Source: Acanthamoeba sp. SK_2022b (lineage: Eukaryota > Discosea > Longamoebia > Acanthamoebidae). Taken from it: a DNA stretch of 33,968 nucleotides. How positions within the stretch are numbered: the first letter of the stretch is position 1; the number at the start of each line of letters is the position of its first letter. A program made the position numbers and the translations under genes. Under the pieces are notes generated by a model, which had not been told where the DNA came from, ran no database searches, and saw only the letters and a list, made by a program, of their open reading frames with translations. The stretch is taken from positions 1-33,968 of the forward strand of contig JANDJZ010000649.1 of the NCBI GenBank assembly GCA_027943245.1, written 5' to 3'. Below, piece after piece: positions 23,868 to 33,868 of the stretch.

Positions 23868-24683
23868 ATGCAAACCGACGACGAGTTGACCCGCTTTGCC
23901 GCGCAGGGCGCGCCGCCGTTGCCGCCCACGTCCAGGCAGGGGTTTGTCGAACATGACGGGGCGCGCATCTGGTATGCCGCCTATGGCGTGGCGCCGACGG
24001 TGATCCTGCTGCACGGCGGCCTGGGCCACAGCGGCAACTGGGGGTATCAGCTGCCGGCGCTGCTGGCCGCCGGGTATGGCGCGCTGGTCATCGACAGCCG
24101 CGGGCACGGGCGCAGCACGCACGACGCCCGGCCTTACCGTTACGATCGCATGGCCGATGATCTGTTGGCGGTGATGGACGCGTTGCGGATCCCGCACGCC
24201 GCGCTGGCGGGCTGGAGCGACGGCGCCTGCGTCGCGCTTATCGCCGCCCATCGGGCGCCGCAGCGGGTGGACGGCGTCTTTTTCTTCGGCTGCAATATGG
24301 ATCCCAGCGGTGTTAAACCGCCGGCCGCCAACCCGATCGTCGAGCGCTGCTTCGCCCGCCACGTGCAGGACTATGCCGCGCTGTCGCCGACGCCGCAGGA
24401 GTTCGATGAATTTGTCGCCGCCGTGAGCCTGATGATGAGCAGCCAGCCGAACTACACCGCGCAGGAATTGGCGGCCATTCGTGTGCCGGTGACGATCGTT
24501 CACAGCGAACACGATGAGTTTATCCGCGCCGAGCATGCTGCCTACCTGAGCGGCAGCATTCCCGGCGCCCGTCTGGTGACGCTGCCGGGCGTCAGCCACT
24601 TCGCGCCGCTGCAGCGGCCGGCGGTGTTCAACCGCGCGCTGTTGGATTTTCTCGCCGATGTGATGCCGCCGCCTGCGCGTTGA
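23868..24683 (+). CDS. Alpha/beta hydrolase
   Basis: A 271-aa soluble hydrolase. The fold signatures are the oxyanion-hole HGGLGHSGNWG, the strand-helix VIDSRGHGRS, nucleophile Ser in AGWSDGACVAL (G-x-S-x-G), acid Asp in VHSEHDEFI and base His in LPGVSHFAPL. There is no signal peptide. The ATG at 23868 has a very strong GAGGAGGA ribosome site; the open frame upstream to 23595 overlaps the mini-lipoprotein gene and is ignored. It lies 55 bases before a GNAT gene on the same strand. Substrate (ester, lactone or haloalkane) cannot be told. Confidence 0.88.
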   Translation: MQTDDELTRFAAQGAPPLPPTSRQGFVEHDGARIWYAAYGVAPTVILLHGGLGHSGNWGYQLPALLAAGYGALVIDSRGHGRSTHDARPYRYDRMADDLLAVMDALRIPHAALAGWSDGACVALIAAHRAPQRVDGVFFFGCNMDPSGVKPPAANPIVERCFARHVQDYAALSPTPQEFDEFVAAVSLMMSSQPNYTAQELAAIRVPVTIVHSEHDEFIRAEHAAYLSGSIPGARLVTLPGVSHFAPLQRPAVFNRALLDFLADVMPPPAR

Positions 24684-24738
24684 CGTGCGTTGTTCTATGC
24701 TGGAGGCGGGGTATTTTGACATCATCGAAGAGGACATC

Positions 24739-25200
24739 ATGAGCGAAAGCATCGTGGTCAGGCCGCTGGAAGCGCGGGATTACGCCGCCTGGCTGGCGCT
24801 GTGGCAAGGGTATAACGCATTTTACGGCCGTGAGGGGGCAACGGCGCTGCCGGACGAGGTGACGCAGACCACCTGGCGGCGTTTTTTCGACGCCTACGAA
24901 CCGATGTTTGCGCTGGTCGCGGAGCATCAGGGCCAGGTGGTCGGGTTGACGCACTACCTCCTGCACCGCAGCACCACCCAGCTGCAGCCTAACTGTTATC
25001 TGCAGGATCTGTTCACTGCGGAGACGGTGCGCGGCAAAGGCGTAGCGAGAGCGCTGATCGCGGCGGTCTACGAGCGTGCGCAGCAGCTGGGGTTGCCGCG
25101 GGTTTATTGGAATACCCACGAAACCAACCAGACCGCCATGCGGCTGTATGACAAGGTGGCGGAGCGCCCCGGTTTCGTGATGTACCGCAAGGCGCTTTGA
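24739..25200 (+). CDS. GNAT-family N-acetyltransferase
   Basis: A 153-aa acetyltransferase with the complete GNAT core: IVVRPLEARDYAAWLALW at the start, QDLFTAETVRGKGVARALI (acetyl-CoA loop R-G-K-G-V-A) in the middle, and WNTHETNQTAMRLYDKVA near the end, the pattern typical of small-molecule or aminoglycoside-like acetyltransferases. AGAGGA lies 6 bases before the ATG at 24739. Probably co-transcribed with the preceding hydrolase. Substrate unknown. Confidence 0.87.
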   Translation: MSESIVVRPLEARDYAAWLALWQGYNAFYGREGATALPDEVTQTTWRRFFDAYEPMFALVAEHQGQVVGLTHYLLHRSTTQLQPNCYLQDLFTAETVRGKGVARALIAAVYERAQQLGLPRVYWNTHETNQTAMRLYDKVAERPGFVMYRKAL

Positions 25201-25207
25201 CGCCGGG

Positions 25208-25238
25208 CGAAAAGAAAACGGGCGCCAAACGGCGCCCG
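25208..25238 (-). terminator. Intrinsic terminator of the TonB-dependent receptor gene
   Basis: CGGGCGCC and GGCGCCCG (25219-25238) form an 8-bp stem with a 4-base loop; on the minus strand TTTTCTTTT follows. It lies 11 bases past the receptor stop codon and is convergent with the acetyltransferase gene. Confidence 0.82.
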
Positions 25239-25249
25239 GAGATGGGGGG

Positions 25250-27382
25250 TTAGAAATCGACCGTCGCCTGCAGGCTGAGGCTGCGCGGTTCGCCTTCAAT
25301 CACGCGCAGGTTACCGGCGCTGGAGGCGTAGTATTCGCGGTTAAACAGGTTTTTCACATTCAGTTTCAGCTGAGTATGTTTGCCAAGCAGCTTGCTGTCC
25401 CAGGCGACAAAGGCATCCGCCACGGTGTAGGCCGGCATGGTGAAGCTGTTCTCCGGATCGCCGGCGCGGCGGCCGACATAGCGCGCGCCGCCGCCCACGC
25501 GTACCTCGCCGGGCACCACCGGCAGCGTCATGCGGTGGCTGAGATACAGGCCGCCCATGTTGGTCGGGGCGTTGACCAGCCGGTTGCCGACGTTGGCCGG
25601 ATTGAGGTTGTCTTCGACGATCTCGGTTTTGTCGTAGCTGTAGTTGGCGGTGAGATCCCAGTTGGGCGCCACTTCGCCGTTCAACTCCAGTTCAGCACCG
25701 GTGGATCGCGCCTTGGGAATGCTGCGGGTCACGCCGTTGATAAAGATCGACATATTGCTTTCGTCAATACGATAGAGCGCCAGCGTGACGTCGAACGCCG
25801 GGGCGATCTGCCATTTGCCGCCCACCTCATAGGTGGTGCCGGTTTCCGGCGTGGCGACGTTGCCGTTATCGTCGATGGCGGTGGACGGCGTGAAGGAACG
25901 GCTGTAGTTACCGTACAGAGACAGGTTCGGCGTCAGCTTATACACCAGCCCCGCCTGCGGCAAAAACTGATCGTCTTTGTCATTGAGCGTATTTTTCTGC
26001 TTCTGGAAACCGTTGCTGTTGTTCTGGTAATACGACTGATAGCGTGCGCCGAGCACCGCAATCCACCGGTCGGAGAGATGAATGCTGTCCTTGGCGTACA
26101 GGGAGCGGCTGAACAGCGTCGTGCGCAGGTTGCTCAATGCGTCGTTGTAGGTGGTGCTGTCGGTGACGGGCGCTTCGCCATACGCCGGATCGTACATGTT
26201 GAACGTCTTCGACACTTTGCCGCGATAGGAGTAGGCCTTGTAAGTCTGGTTCTTTTCGTAGTCCACGCCCAGCAGCAGGTCGTGTTGCATGCCGAACACC
26301 TCCGGCGAACCGGTCACATCCCAGGAATAATAATCGGTCTGGTGATTGAAGCCGCGGTTGGCGTCGGCGCGGCGCGAAACGATGCCGGTCGCGGTGTCGA
26401 TCGCGGTGGCGCGCACTTCGTTGCTGTCGTAACGGCGTTGCAGCCAGGCGTAGTTGAGGCGGGTGGTCCAGATCGGATCCAGCGCATATTCATAATGGGC
26501 GTTCAGGCGTTTGTTCTTGCCCCAGGCGCGGTTGGCGTAGTCATCCAGCCGGCGGTTATAGGGCACATCGACCGGTTTGCCGTCGATAAACGCGGTGCCG
26601 CGATCGTAAGGAATGTCGTATTTGTACTCGCTGTAGGCGATGTTAAAGGAAGCCTGGTCGCCGAACCAGCTGAGTGAAGGAGCGATCAGCGTGTGTTGGT
26701 CGCTGCCGAAGTTACGCCAGTAATCCTCGTGCTGTCGCTCGGCGATCAGGCGGAAGGCGAAGCCGCCGCCCAGCGGGCCGGTCACATCGACGCTGCCGCT
26801 GCTGCCGCCGAAGCTGTTGGTGGCGCCGCTAATGCGGGTGTTCCAGTCATACTGCGGTTTTTTGCTGATCAGGTTGATGACGCCGCCGGGGCTGAGGATG
26901 CCATACAGCAGCGAAGCGGAACCTTTCAGCACCTCGACGCGATCGGTGGTGGCGTCCATGCTCAGCCCTTGGTTGCTGCGCACGCCGTCGATGAACACCG
27001 AACCGTCGGAGTTAACCCCAAAGCCGCGTTTGACGAAGCCATCCTCGGTGCCGCCGAGCGTGTTGCCCTGGGTGACGCCGCTGACGAATTTCATCGCGTC
27101 ATTGACGCTTTTGACCTGGAAGTCGTCAATCACCTGTGAGGTGACGACGCTGACCGATTGCGGCAGTTCACCGATTGGCGTGGCGGTTTTGCTGCCGGTT
27201 GAGGCGGTATCGGCGCTATAGCTGCCGGCAGGCAGGGCGGTGGCGGTCACCGTGATGGCGTCTTCCTTTTTTGCGTCGGGCGCGGCGGCGATCGCCAGGG
27301 CGGGGAACAGGCCGGCGACCAGGGGCAGCGAGCGGAAAACGTGATTTTTTTTGTTGGGGCGGCGAAGAACTGACTGGTGCAT
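25250..27382 (-). CDS. TonB-dependent siderophore receptor
   Basis: A 710-aa outer-membrane receptor precursor. A signal peptide (cleavage near ALAIAA-APD) is followed by the TonB box DAITVTAT (41-48), the plug domain with ELPQSVSVVTSQVIDD, RGFGVN and VEVLKGSASLLYGILSPGG, then a 22-strand barrel ending in a terminal aromatic residue (SLQATVDF). The plug and length match hydroxamate-siderophore receptors of the FhuA/FoxA/FcuA group; the exact ligand is not determined. The ATG at 27382 has GGA about 8 bases upstream; the open frame extends 13 codons more, through Fur-box DNA. The Fur-box array overlapping a TATAAT predicts iron repression. Confidence 0.93.
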   Translation of the reverse strand: MHQSVLRRPNKKNHVFRSLPLVAGLFPALAIAAAPDAKKEDAITVTATALPAGSYSADTASTGSKTATPIGELPQSVSVVTSQVIDDFQVKSVNDAMKFVSGVTQGNTLGGTEDGFVKRGFGVNSDGSVFIDGVRSNQGLSMDATTDRVEVLKGSASLLYGILSPGGVINLISKKPQYDWNTRISGATNSFGGSSGSVDVTGPLGGGFAFRLIAERQHEDYWRNFGSDQHTLIAPSLSWFGDQASFNIAYSEYKYDIPYDRGTAFIDGKPVDVPYNRRLDDYANRAWGKNKRLNAHYEYALDPIWTTRLNYAWLQRRYDSNEVRATAIDTATGIVSRRADANRGFNHQTDYYSWDVTGSPEVFGMQHDLLLGVDYEKNQTYKAYSYRGKVSKTFNMYDPAYGEAPVTDSTTYNDALSNLRTTLFSRSLYAKDSIHLSDRWIAVLGARYQSYYQNNSNGFQKQKNTLNDKDDQFLPQAGLVYKLTPNLSLYGNYSRSFTPSTAIDDNGNVATPETGTTYEVGGKWQIAPAFDVTLALYRIDESNMSIFINGVTRSIPKARSTGAELELNGEVAPNWDLTANYSYDKTEIVEDNLNPANVGNRLVNAPTNMGGLYLSHRMTLPVVPGEVRVGGGARYVGRRAGDPENSFTMPAYTVADAFVAWDSKLLGKHTQLKLNVKNLFNREYYASSAGNLRVIEGEPRSLSLQATVDF

Positions 27383-27406
27383 ATCATTCCATGGTAAATA
27401 ATAAAT

Positions 27407-27425
27407 AATAACGATTATCATTATA
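27407..27425. promoter_or_regulatory. Fur box at the TonB receptor promoter
   Basis: AATAACGATTATCATTATA matches 15 of 19 Fur consensus positions. Neighbouring GATAAT/TATAAT hexamers (up to about 27433) extend it into overlapping sites. It covers a perfect minus-strand TATAAT (27425-27420) 38 bases before the start codon. Confidence 0.85.
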
Positions 27426-27769
27426 ATTATCGTTTAATGGGGTTGGATAGAGGGCAAAGGAGAAATCCGCACATTGCCCGATTTTATTTTGTCATCAAGG
27501 AAAAAGACGGCGGTTTTACCGGTAAAAATCCGACGAATTGACCATAATGATCAAGACGGTCGGGATGCCTTGGCAGTTTCTGCGCCAGATAGGCGAGTAT
27601 CGTCAATATATTGATACACAAATATATTTTTCCTTGATGAATAAACAGGTGTCCGGACCGGCAAAACTGGCAATAATAGGCGGGTCGGCCGTTTATCTTC
27701 TCCTCATCGTCGACGGTTGTGACACGCAAAGACTGTCACCTTACGCTAGCGGAAGTCTCTGGATCCAAG
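27426..27769. promoter_or_regulatory. Intergenic region between the receptor and GGDEF genes, with several palindromes
   Basis: No convincing gene is present in these 344 bases. Three dyads stand out: a perfect 14-bp palindrome TTTTACCGGTAAAA (27514-27527), a perfect 12-bp palindrome TCAATATATTGA (27603-27614), and GTGACA-N9-TGTCAC (27719-27739), the last just upstream of the GGDEF gene. They could be operators. The DNA is less GC-rich than the flanking genes. Confidence 0.4.
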
Positions 27770-29151
27770 ATGCAAACCACCTCGTTGTCCGATACCCGGA
27801 AAATCTGGCCCGCGCTCAGCATTTTTTTGCTGGTGTTCGCGCTGTGTCTGCTGGGCATCGTGAGCCGGCCCGGCAGTTTTCTGGCGATATTCTGGCCGGC
27901 TAACGCCGTGCTGCTGGCCGTTTTGGTGCGCCGCCCGCAGTGGGCGACGCGCGCCGGCTGGGGGATGGCGGTGCTGGGCTACCTGGCGGCGGATCTGTTG
28001 ACCGGCAGCGCGTTGGAGAAAGCGCTGCTGCTGAACGCCGCCAATCTGGCCGGCGTGGTGGTGGGCTATCTGCTGTTCATGCGGCTGTCGCCGCCGCCGC
28101 CGCTACCGGCTTGGTGGGGGCCGTTGCCTCGCAGTGGTTGTTCGGCAGGCCCTATTTGACCTCCCTGGCGCTGTGGTTCTCATCTGAATTCACCAACTAC
28201 GTCACGCTGATGCCGTTCATTCTGGTGTTTCCCGCCGATTGGCGACATCGCCTGCGCGCGGCCTGCGCCATGTTGATACAGCGCAGCCAATGGCCGCAGG
28301 CGGGGGGGAAACTGGCGGTATTGGCGCTGTTGGCGCTGGCGGCGGTCTGCAGCGTGCTGATCGGCGGCCCCGGCGCGGTGATCTTCCCGATGCCGGTGCT
28401 GCTGTGGCTGGCGATGTCCTTTTCGTTGTTCAGCACCATGATCGCGGTGCTGGTTTACGTGCTGTGGTGCCATCTGGCGATCGATTTCGGGTTGCTTAGC
28501 ACCACGCTCGACATGAAGGTGCTGCAGAACGCGGTATCCATGCGCCTGGGCATCGCGCTGCTGGCGCTGGGGCCGATCGCCGTCGCCAGCATGAACTATG
28601 CGCGCAACGCGTTGTTACGCACGCTGGAGCACGTGGCGAATCACGATGCGTTGACCCACGTGCTGACGCGCAATGCGTTTATGCAGCGCGGCGAGCGGGT
28701 GATCGATCAGAAAGGCGAGCTGGTGTGCGTCATGATGCTCGACATCGACTATTTCAAATCGATCAATGACCGTTTCGGCCACGCCGGTGGCGATCAAGCG
28801 CTGATGGCGTTTACCCGTGCGATCGCCGCCGATCTGAACGTCAACGATCTGTTCGGCCGCATGGGCGGCGAAGAGTTCGCCATCGTCTCGACGCTCGGCC
28901 AGCCGCAGCAGGGGTTGCAGCTGGCCGAACGGCTGCGGCAACGCATTGAGGCGGAATCGATCACCATGCCGGCCGGCCATCCGCTGCAGATCACCGTCAG
29001 CATCGGCATGGTGACCTGCCCGGGCGGTTCCGGCCATAGCCTGGCCGACCTGCTCAAACTGGCGGATCTGGCGGTATACAAAGCGAAAAATGCCGGCCGT
29101 AACCGGGTCGCCACGCCGGAATCTTACCCGCCGAACGATCCTGGCCGCTGA
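27770..29151 (+). pseudogene. Membrane-anchored diguanylate cyclase (GGDEF) with an apparent frameshift
   Basis: Two overlapping frames together make one protein of about 460 aa. The first (ATG 27770 to the stop at 28159) gives the N-terminal membrane helices; the second, one base back, continues from about 28100 with further helices (LTSLALWFSSEFTNYVTLMPF onward) and a complete GGDEF domain to 29151. The join lies in 28090-28130, near a GCC repeat and a run of five G. The GGDEF domain is intact: DIDYFKSINDRFGHAGGDQ and FGRMGGEEF. The inhibitory RxxD site is replaced by NVND. The intact form would make cyclic di-GMP in response to a membrane-sensed signal. It could be a true pseudogene, a phase variant or a sequencing error. 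Confidence 0.75.
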
Positions 29152-29195
29152 ACTTCCGATCCGGGCCGCGCGCCCGCCGTCTAAACTGGTAGGGG

Positions 29196-29217
29196 GCACG
29201 GGCAACGTCGCCCGTGC
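29196..29217 (+). terminator. Hairpin between the GGDEF gene and ybaA
   Basis: GCACGGGC (29196-29203) and GCCCGTGC (29210-29217) form a perfect 8-bp stem with a 6-base loop, 45 bases past the GGDEF stop. No U-tract follows; it may end the upstream transcript weakly or sit in the ybaA leader. Confidence 0.45.
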
Positions 29218-29255
29218 TGAACCGACTGTCCTTAATCAGACAAGAGGATACCAGG

Positions 29256-29606
29256 ATGAAATACGTAGACGGGTTTGTGGTGGCGGTGCCGGCCGCCAAC
29301 AAGGAGGCTTATCACCGGCTGGCGGCCGCTGCGGCGCCGCTGTTCAAAGAGTTTGGCGCCACGCGCATCGTGGAGTGTTGGGGCGATGACGTGCCCGACG
29401 GCAAACTCACCGACTTTCGCGGCGCGGTAAAGGCGCAGGAGGGCGAAGTGGTGGTGTTTAGCTGGATAGAGTACCCCTCCAAGGCGGTGCGCGACGCCGC
29501 CAACCAGAAAATGATGAACGATCCGCGCATGAAGGCGCTGGGCGAGATGCCGTTTGACGGCAAACGCATGATCTTTGGCGGGTTCGCGCCGATCCTCGAT
29601 GCCTGA
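29256..29606 (+). CDS. ybaA: DUF1428 protein YbaA
   Basis: A 116-aa protein strongly resembling E. coli YbaA (117 aa): it opens [19 protein letters not shown] and contains [19 protein letters not shown] and [13 protein letters not shown]. The family (DUF1428) has a dimeric ferredoxin-like fold and no established function. AGAGGA lies about 8 bases before the ATG at 29256. It is 11 bases before the VOC-domain gene, so they form an operon, probably including the VIT1-type transporter downstream. Confidence 0.9.
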   Translation: MKYVDGFVVAVPAANKEAYHRLAAAAAPLFKEFGATRIVECWGDDVPDGKLTDFRGAVKAQEGEVVVFSWIEYPSKAVRDAANQKMMNDPRMKALGEMPFDGKRMIFGGFAPILDA

Positions 29607-29617
29607 AGGAGGCGCCG

Positions 29618-30091
29618 ATGGCCAGAATTACGCAACATCTGTGGTTTGAAAAAGACATGGAGGCGGCGCTGAATTGCTACGTCGCGCTGATCCCCGGTTC
29701 GTCCGTGAACTGGTTTTCCGATCTGCCGGCGGATACGCCGAGCGGCCCGGCCGGCAGCGTGAAGCTGGCCTCCTTCACTCTGGGTGACCAGCGCTATGCG
29801 GCGATCGAGGCCGGGCCGTTGGATCCGTTCAATCACAGCTTTTCCGTGATGGTGGAATGCGACGATCAGGCGGAGGTTGACCGGCTGTGGGATGCGTTGA
29901 GCGAGGGCGGCGAGGCGGAGCAGTGCGGCTGGCTGCGCGATCGCTGGGGGCTGTGCTGGCAGATCGTGCCGCGGCGCCTGACCGAGCTGATGAACGACCC
30001 CGACGCCGCGCGCGTGCGGCGGGTCACGGAAGCGATGCTGCTGATGGGCAAAATCGACATCGCCGGCCTGGAAGCGGCGGCGCGGGACTAG
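29618..30091 (+). CDS. VOC-superfamily protein, PhnB/3-demethylubiquinone-methyltransferase-like fold
   Basis: A 157-aa protein of the glyoxalase/bleomycin-resistance superfamily, PhnB-like branch: MARITQHLWFEKDMEAALN, then FTLGDQRYAAIEAGP, FNHSFSVMVECDDQAEVDRLWDAL and DRWGLCWQIVPRRL, the classical end motif. The family often acts as metal-dependent enzymes or binding proteins; no substrate can be assigned. GGAGG lies 6 bases before the ATG. Middle gene of the ybaA-VOC-VIT1 cluster. Confidence 0.87.
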   Translation: MARITQHLWFEKDMEAALNCYVALIPGSSVNWFSDLPADTPSGPAGSVKLASFTLGDQRYAAIEAGPLDPFNHSFSVMVECDDQAEVDRLWDALSEGGEAEQCGWLRDRWGLCWQIVPRRLTELMNDPDAARVRRVTEAMLLMGKIDIAGLEAAARD

Positions 30092-30117
30092 CGGAAAGAG
30101 AACGTGGGAGAGAAAGG

Positions 30118-30807
30118 ATGCATCGAGAGCGGCACAGTATTGAACGCATCGGCTGGCTGCGGGCGGCGGTGCTCGGCGCCAACGACGGCATCGTCTCAAC
30201 GGCCAGCCTGCTGCTGGGCGTGGCGGCGGCCAGCGCCTCGCATTCCGCGCTGATGATCGCCGGCGTCGCCGGGTGGGTGGCGGGCGCGATGTCGATGGCC
30301 ACCGGCGAGTACGTGTCGGTGTCGTCGCAGGCGGACACCGAGAAGGCCGCGCTGGCCGAGGAACAGGCGGAGCTGCTCGAAGACTATCCGGGGGAGTTCC
30401 GCGAACTGACGTCTATCTACGTGCATCGCGGGCTGGACCCGGCGCTGGCCCGGCAGGTGGCGGAAAAGCTGATGGCGCATGATGCGCTGGAGGCCCACGC
30501 GCGCGACGAACTGGGCATTTCCGCCGCCACGCGCGCCCGGCCGCTGCAAGCCGCGTTGGCATCGGCCCTCAGTTTCTCTCTCGGCGCGCTGTTGCCGCTG
30601 CTGGTGGCGCTGTGGGTGCCGGTTGCCTGGACGCGGCCGGCGCTGGTGGCATCGGCGCTGATTTCCCTTGGCATTCTCGGCGGTATCGCCGCGAAAACCG
30701 GCGGTGCGCCGATCTTGCCGGGCGTGGCGCGTATCCTGATCTGGAGCGCCCTGGCGATGGCGGTTTCCTCCGGCGTCGGCATGCTGTTTGGCGTCGCGGC
30801 CGGCTAG
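30118..30807 (+). CDS. VIT1/CCC1-family iron/manganese transporter
   Basis: A 229-aa membrane protein of the VIT1/CCC1 family, which moves Fe2+ or Mn2+ out of the cytoplasm or into stores. The first helices carry the family signature LRAAVLGANDGIVSTASLLLG and GAMSMATGEYVSVSSQADTE; a cytoplasmic Glu-rich metal-binding loop follows (KAALAEEQAELLEDYPGEF), then three more helices. AAAGG lies close to the ATG. It is 26 bases after the VOC gene and probably in the same operon. Direction and metal are inferred from the family. Confidence 0.9.
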   Translation: MHRERHSIERIGWLRAAVLGANDGIVSTASLLLGVAAASASHSALMIAGVAGWVAGAMSMATGEYVSVSSQADTEKAALAEEQAELLEDYPGEFRELTSIYVHRGLDPALARQVAEKLMAHDALEAHARDELGISAATRARPLQAALASALSFSLGALLPLLVALWVPVAWTRPALVASALISLGILGGIAAKTGGAPILPGVARILIWSALAMAVSSGVGMLFGVAAG

Positions 30808-30915
30808 CGCCGCGCTTGCATCAATCTGTTGCACCTCAAGTTCAGTATTTATCATTTGTCAGCCGCCGGCGTTCGCGGCATGGTGACGGCAACGCCAAAT
30901 CAGTCAGGGACATTT

Positions 30916-32253
30916 ATGCAAAAATCACAGATTCAACCGTGGGTTGCGCAACATCCGCTGTTGCAACGACTGGTCGCCCTCGAGCCTATCACCTGGTTCA
31001 ATCCGCGTGCGACAACGCTGGCCGCAGGCTTGCCCCATGTCGGCCTGACCGCCGCCGACGTCGCCGCAGCGGAGCAGCGCCTGGCGCGCTTCGCGCCTTA
31101 TCTCGCCGCGGCCTTTCCCGAAACCCAGCCCACTGGGGGGATCATCGAATCCGAGCTGGTGGCGATCCCCGCCATGCAGCAGGCGTTGGATCGGCGCTAT
31201 GGGCTGCGGCTTGGCGGGAAGCTGCTGCTGAAAAAGGACAGCCATCTGCCGATCTCCGGCTCAATCAAGGCGCGCGGCGGCATCTACGAGGTGCTGACGC
31301 ACGCGGAGACGCTGGCGCTGGAGGCGGGGTTGCTGCAGACCGGCGACGACTACGCCCGGCTGTTTTCCGACGAATTTCGTCAGTTCTTCAGCCAGTACCG
31401 CATCGCCGTCGGATCGACCGGCAATCTGGGATTATCCATCGGCATCATCAGCGCCCGGCTGGGGTTTGACGTCAGCGTGCACATGTCGGCGGATGCGCGG
31501 GCGTGGAAGAAGCAAAAGCTGCGCGATAACGGCGTCACGGTGGTGGAGTACGCCGAAGATTACGGCGTGGCGGTCGAGCAGGGGCGCAAGCAGGCGGCGA
31601 ACGATCCGCGTTGTTTCTTTATCGACGATGAAAACTCGCAAACTCTGTTCCTCGGCTACGCGGTGGCCGGCGGCCGCCTGAAGCGGCAGTTCGCCGAACA
31701 GGGCATCGTGGTGGACGCGCAGCACCCGCTGTTCGTGTATCTGCCGTGCGGGGTCGGTGGCGGGCCGGGCGGCGTGGCGTTTGGCCTCAGGCTGGCGTTC
31801 GGCGATCACGTTCACTGCATTTTCGCCGAGCCGACCCATTCGCCCTGCATGCTGCTGGGCGTCTACAGCGGGCTGCATGACGGCATTGCGGTGCAAGATC
31901 TCGGCATCGACAACCGCACCGCGGCGGACGGGCTGGCGGTGGGGCGCGCCTCCGGTTTTGTCGGCCGGGCGATGGAGCGCCTGCTGAGCGCGTTTTACAC
32001 CCTGAGCGACGAAGAGATGTTTGCGCTGCTCGGGCTGTTGGACAAGCACGAGCATCTTCAGCTGGAGCCGTCCGCGCTGGCCGGCATGGCCGGGCCGTGG
32101 CGCGTTGCAGCCCATGCGAAGGCGCTCAGCGAGCAAGGCATCAGCGCCGAGAGTCTGGCGCAGGCAACGCACCTGGTATGGGCGACCGGTGGCGGCATGG
32201 TGCCGCCGGCGGAAATGGCGAAGTATCTCGCCGCCGGGCAGACGGCGGAATAA
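30916..32253 (+). CDS. dsdA: D-serine ammonia-lyase (D-serine dehydratase)
   Basis: A 445-aa PLP enzyme that converts D-serine to pyruvate and ammonia in the cytoplasm, detoxifying D-serine. PLP-binding Lys118 lies in [12 protein letters not shown], the same position as in E. coli Dsd[12 protein letters not shown] binds the phosphate, and [15 protein letters not shown] and ATGGGMVPP are further family signatures. GGGA lies 7-8 bases before the ATG at 30916; the open frame upstream is non-homologous. E. coli's partners dsdX and dsdC are not adjacent, so regulation must differ or act from a distance. Confidence 0.96.
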   Translation: MQKSQIQPWVAQHPLLQRLVALEPITWFNPRATTLAAGLPHVGLTAADVAAAEQRLARFAPYLAAAFPETQPTGGIIESELVAIPAMQQALDRRYGLRLGGKLLLKKDSHLPISGSIKARGGIYEVLTHAETLALEAGLLQTGDDYARLFSDEFRQFFSQYRIAVGSTGNLGLSIGIISARLGFDVSVHMSADARAWKKQKLRDNGVTVVEYAEDYGVAVEQGRKQAANDPRCFFIDDENSQTLFLGYAVAGGRLKRQFAEQGIVVDAQHPLFVYLPCGVGGGPGGVAFGLRLAFGDHVHCIFAEPTHSPCMLLGVYSGLHDGIAVQDLGIDNRTAADGLAVGRASGFVGRAMERLLSAFYTLSDEEMFALLGLLDKHEHLQLEPSALAGMAGPWRVAAHAKALSEQGISAESLAQATHLVWATGGGMVPPAEMAKYLAAGQTAE

Positions 32254-32261
32254 GGCGCAGT

Positions 32262-32283
32262 AAAAAGGGGCGAAAATCGCCCC
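32262..32283 (-). terminator. Terminator of the phospho-beta-glucosidase gene, between convergent genes
   Basis: GGGGCGA (32267-32273) and TCGCCCC (32277-32283) form a 7-bp stem with a 3-base loop; on the minus strand TTTTTA follows. The hairpin may also serve dsdA, which ends 13 bases away. Confidence 0.82.
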
Positions 32284-32301
32284 TGATTGCCTGCCGTGCG
32301 G

Positions 32302-33750
<1,449 letters not shown>

Positions 33751-33820
33751 TTATTTAATGAAGGGTAATAACGCTGCGTTGAGAATAGAGTAGCAAGACC
33801 GAAAGAAATGTCACGATATA

Positions 33821-33846
33821 ACAAATCACCGTGGAAAGTGATTTGT
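33821..33846. promoter_or_regulatory. Perfect 9-bp inverted repeat upstream of the phospho-beta-glucosidase gene
   Basis: ACAAATCAC (33821-33829) and GTGATTTGT (33838-33846) have an 8-base spacer and lie about 90 bases before the start codon. On the minus strand TTATATC, a possible -10, follows directly. No T-run follows, so an operator is more likely than a terminator. Confidence 0.5.
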
Positions 33847-33868
33847 CACAATAAAAAAACAGCCTGTT

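Noticed and set aside
23571..24752. Minus-strand ORF of 393 codons ending in the lipoprotein
   Set aside because: Most of it is antisense to the alpha/beta hydrolase; only the last 56 codons, with their own ribosome site and lipobox, are credible.
27484..27729. Minus-strand ORF of 81 codons between the receptor and GGDEF genes
   Set aside because: No convincing ribosome site or domain; the stretch is better explained as regulatory DNA with palindromes.
27717..27741. CRP site in the TGTGA...TCACC dyad
   Set aside because: The half-sites are 11 bases apart instead of the 6 required for CRP.
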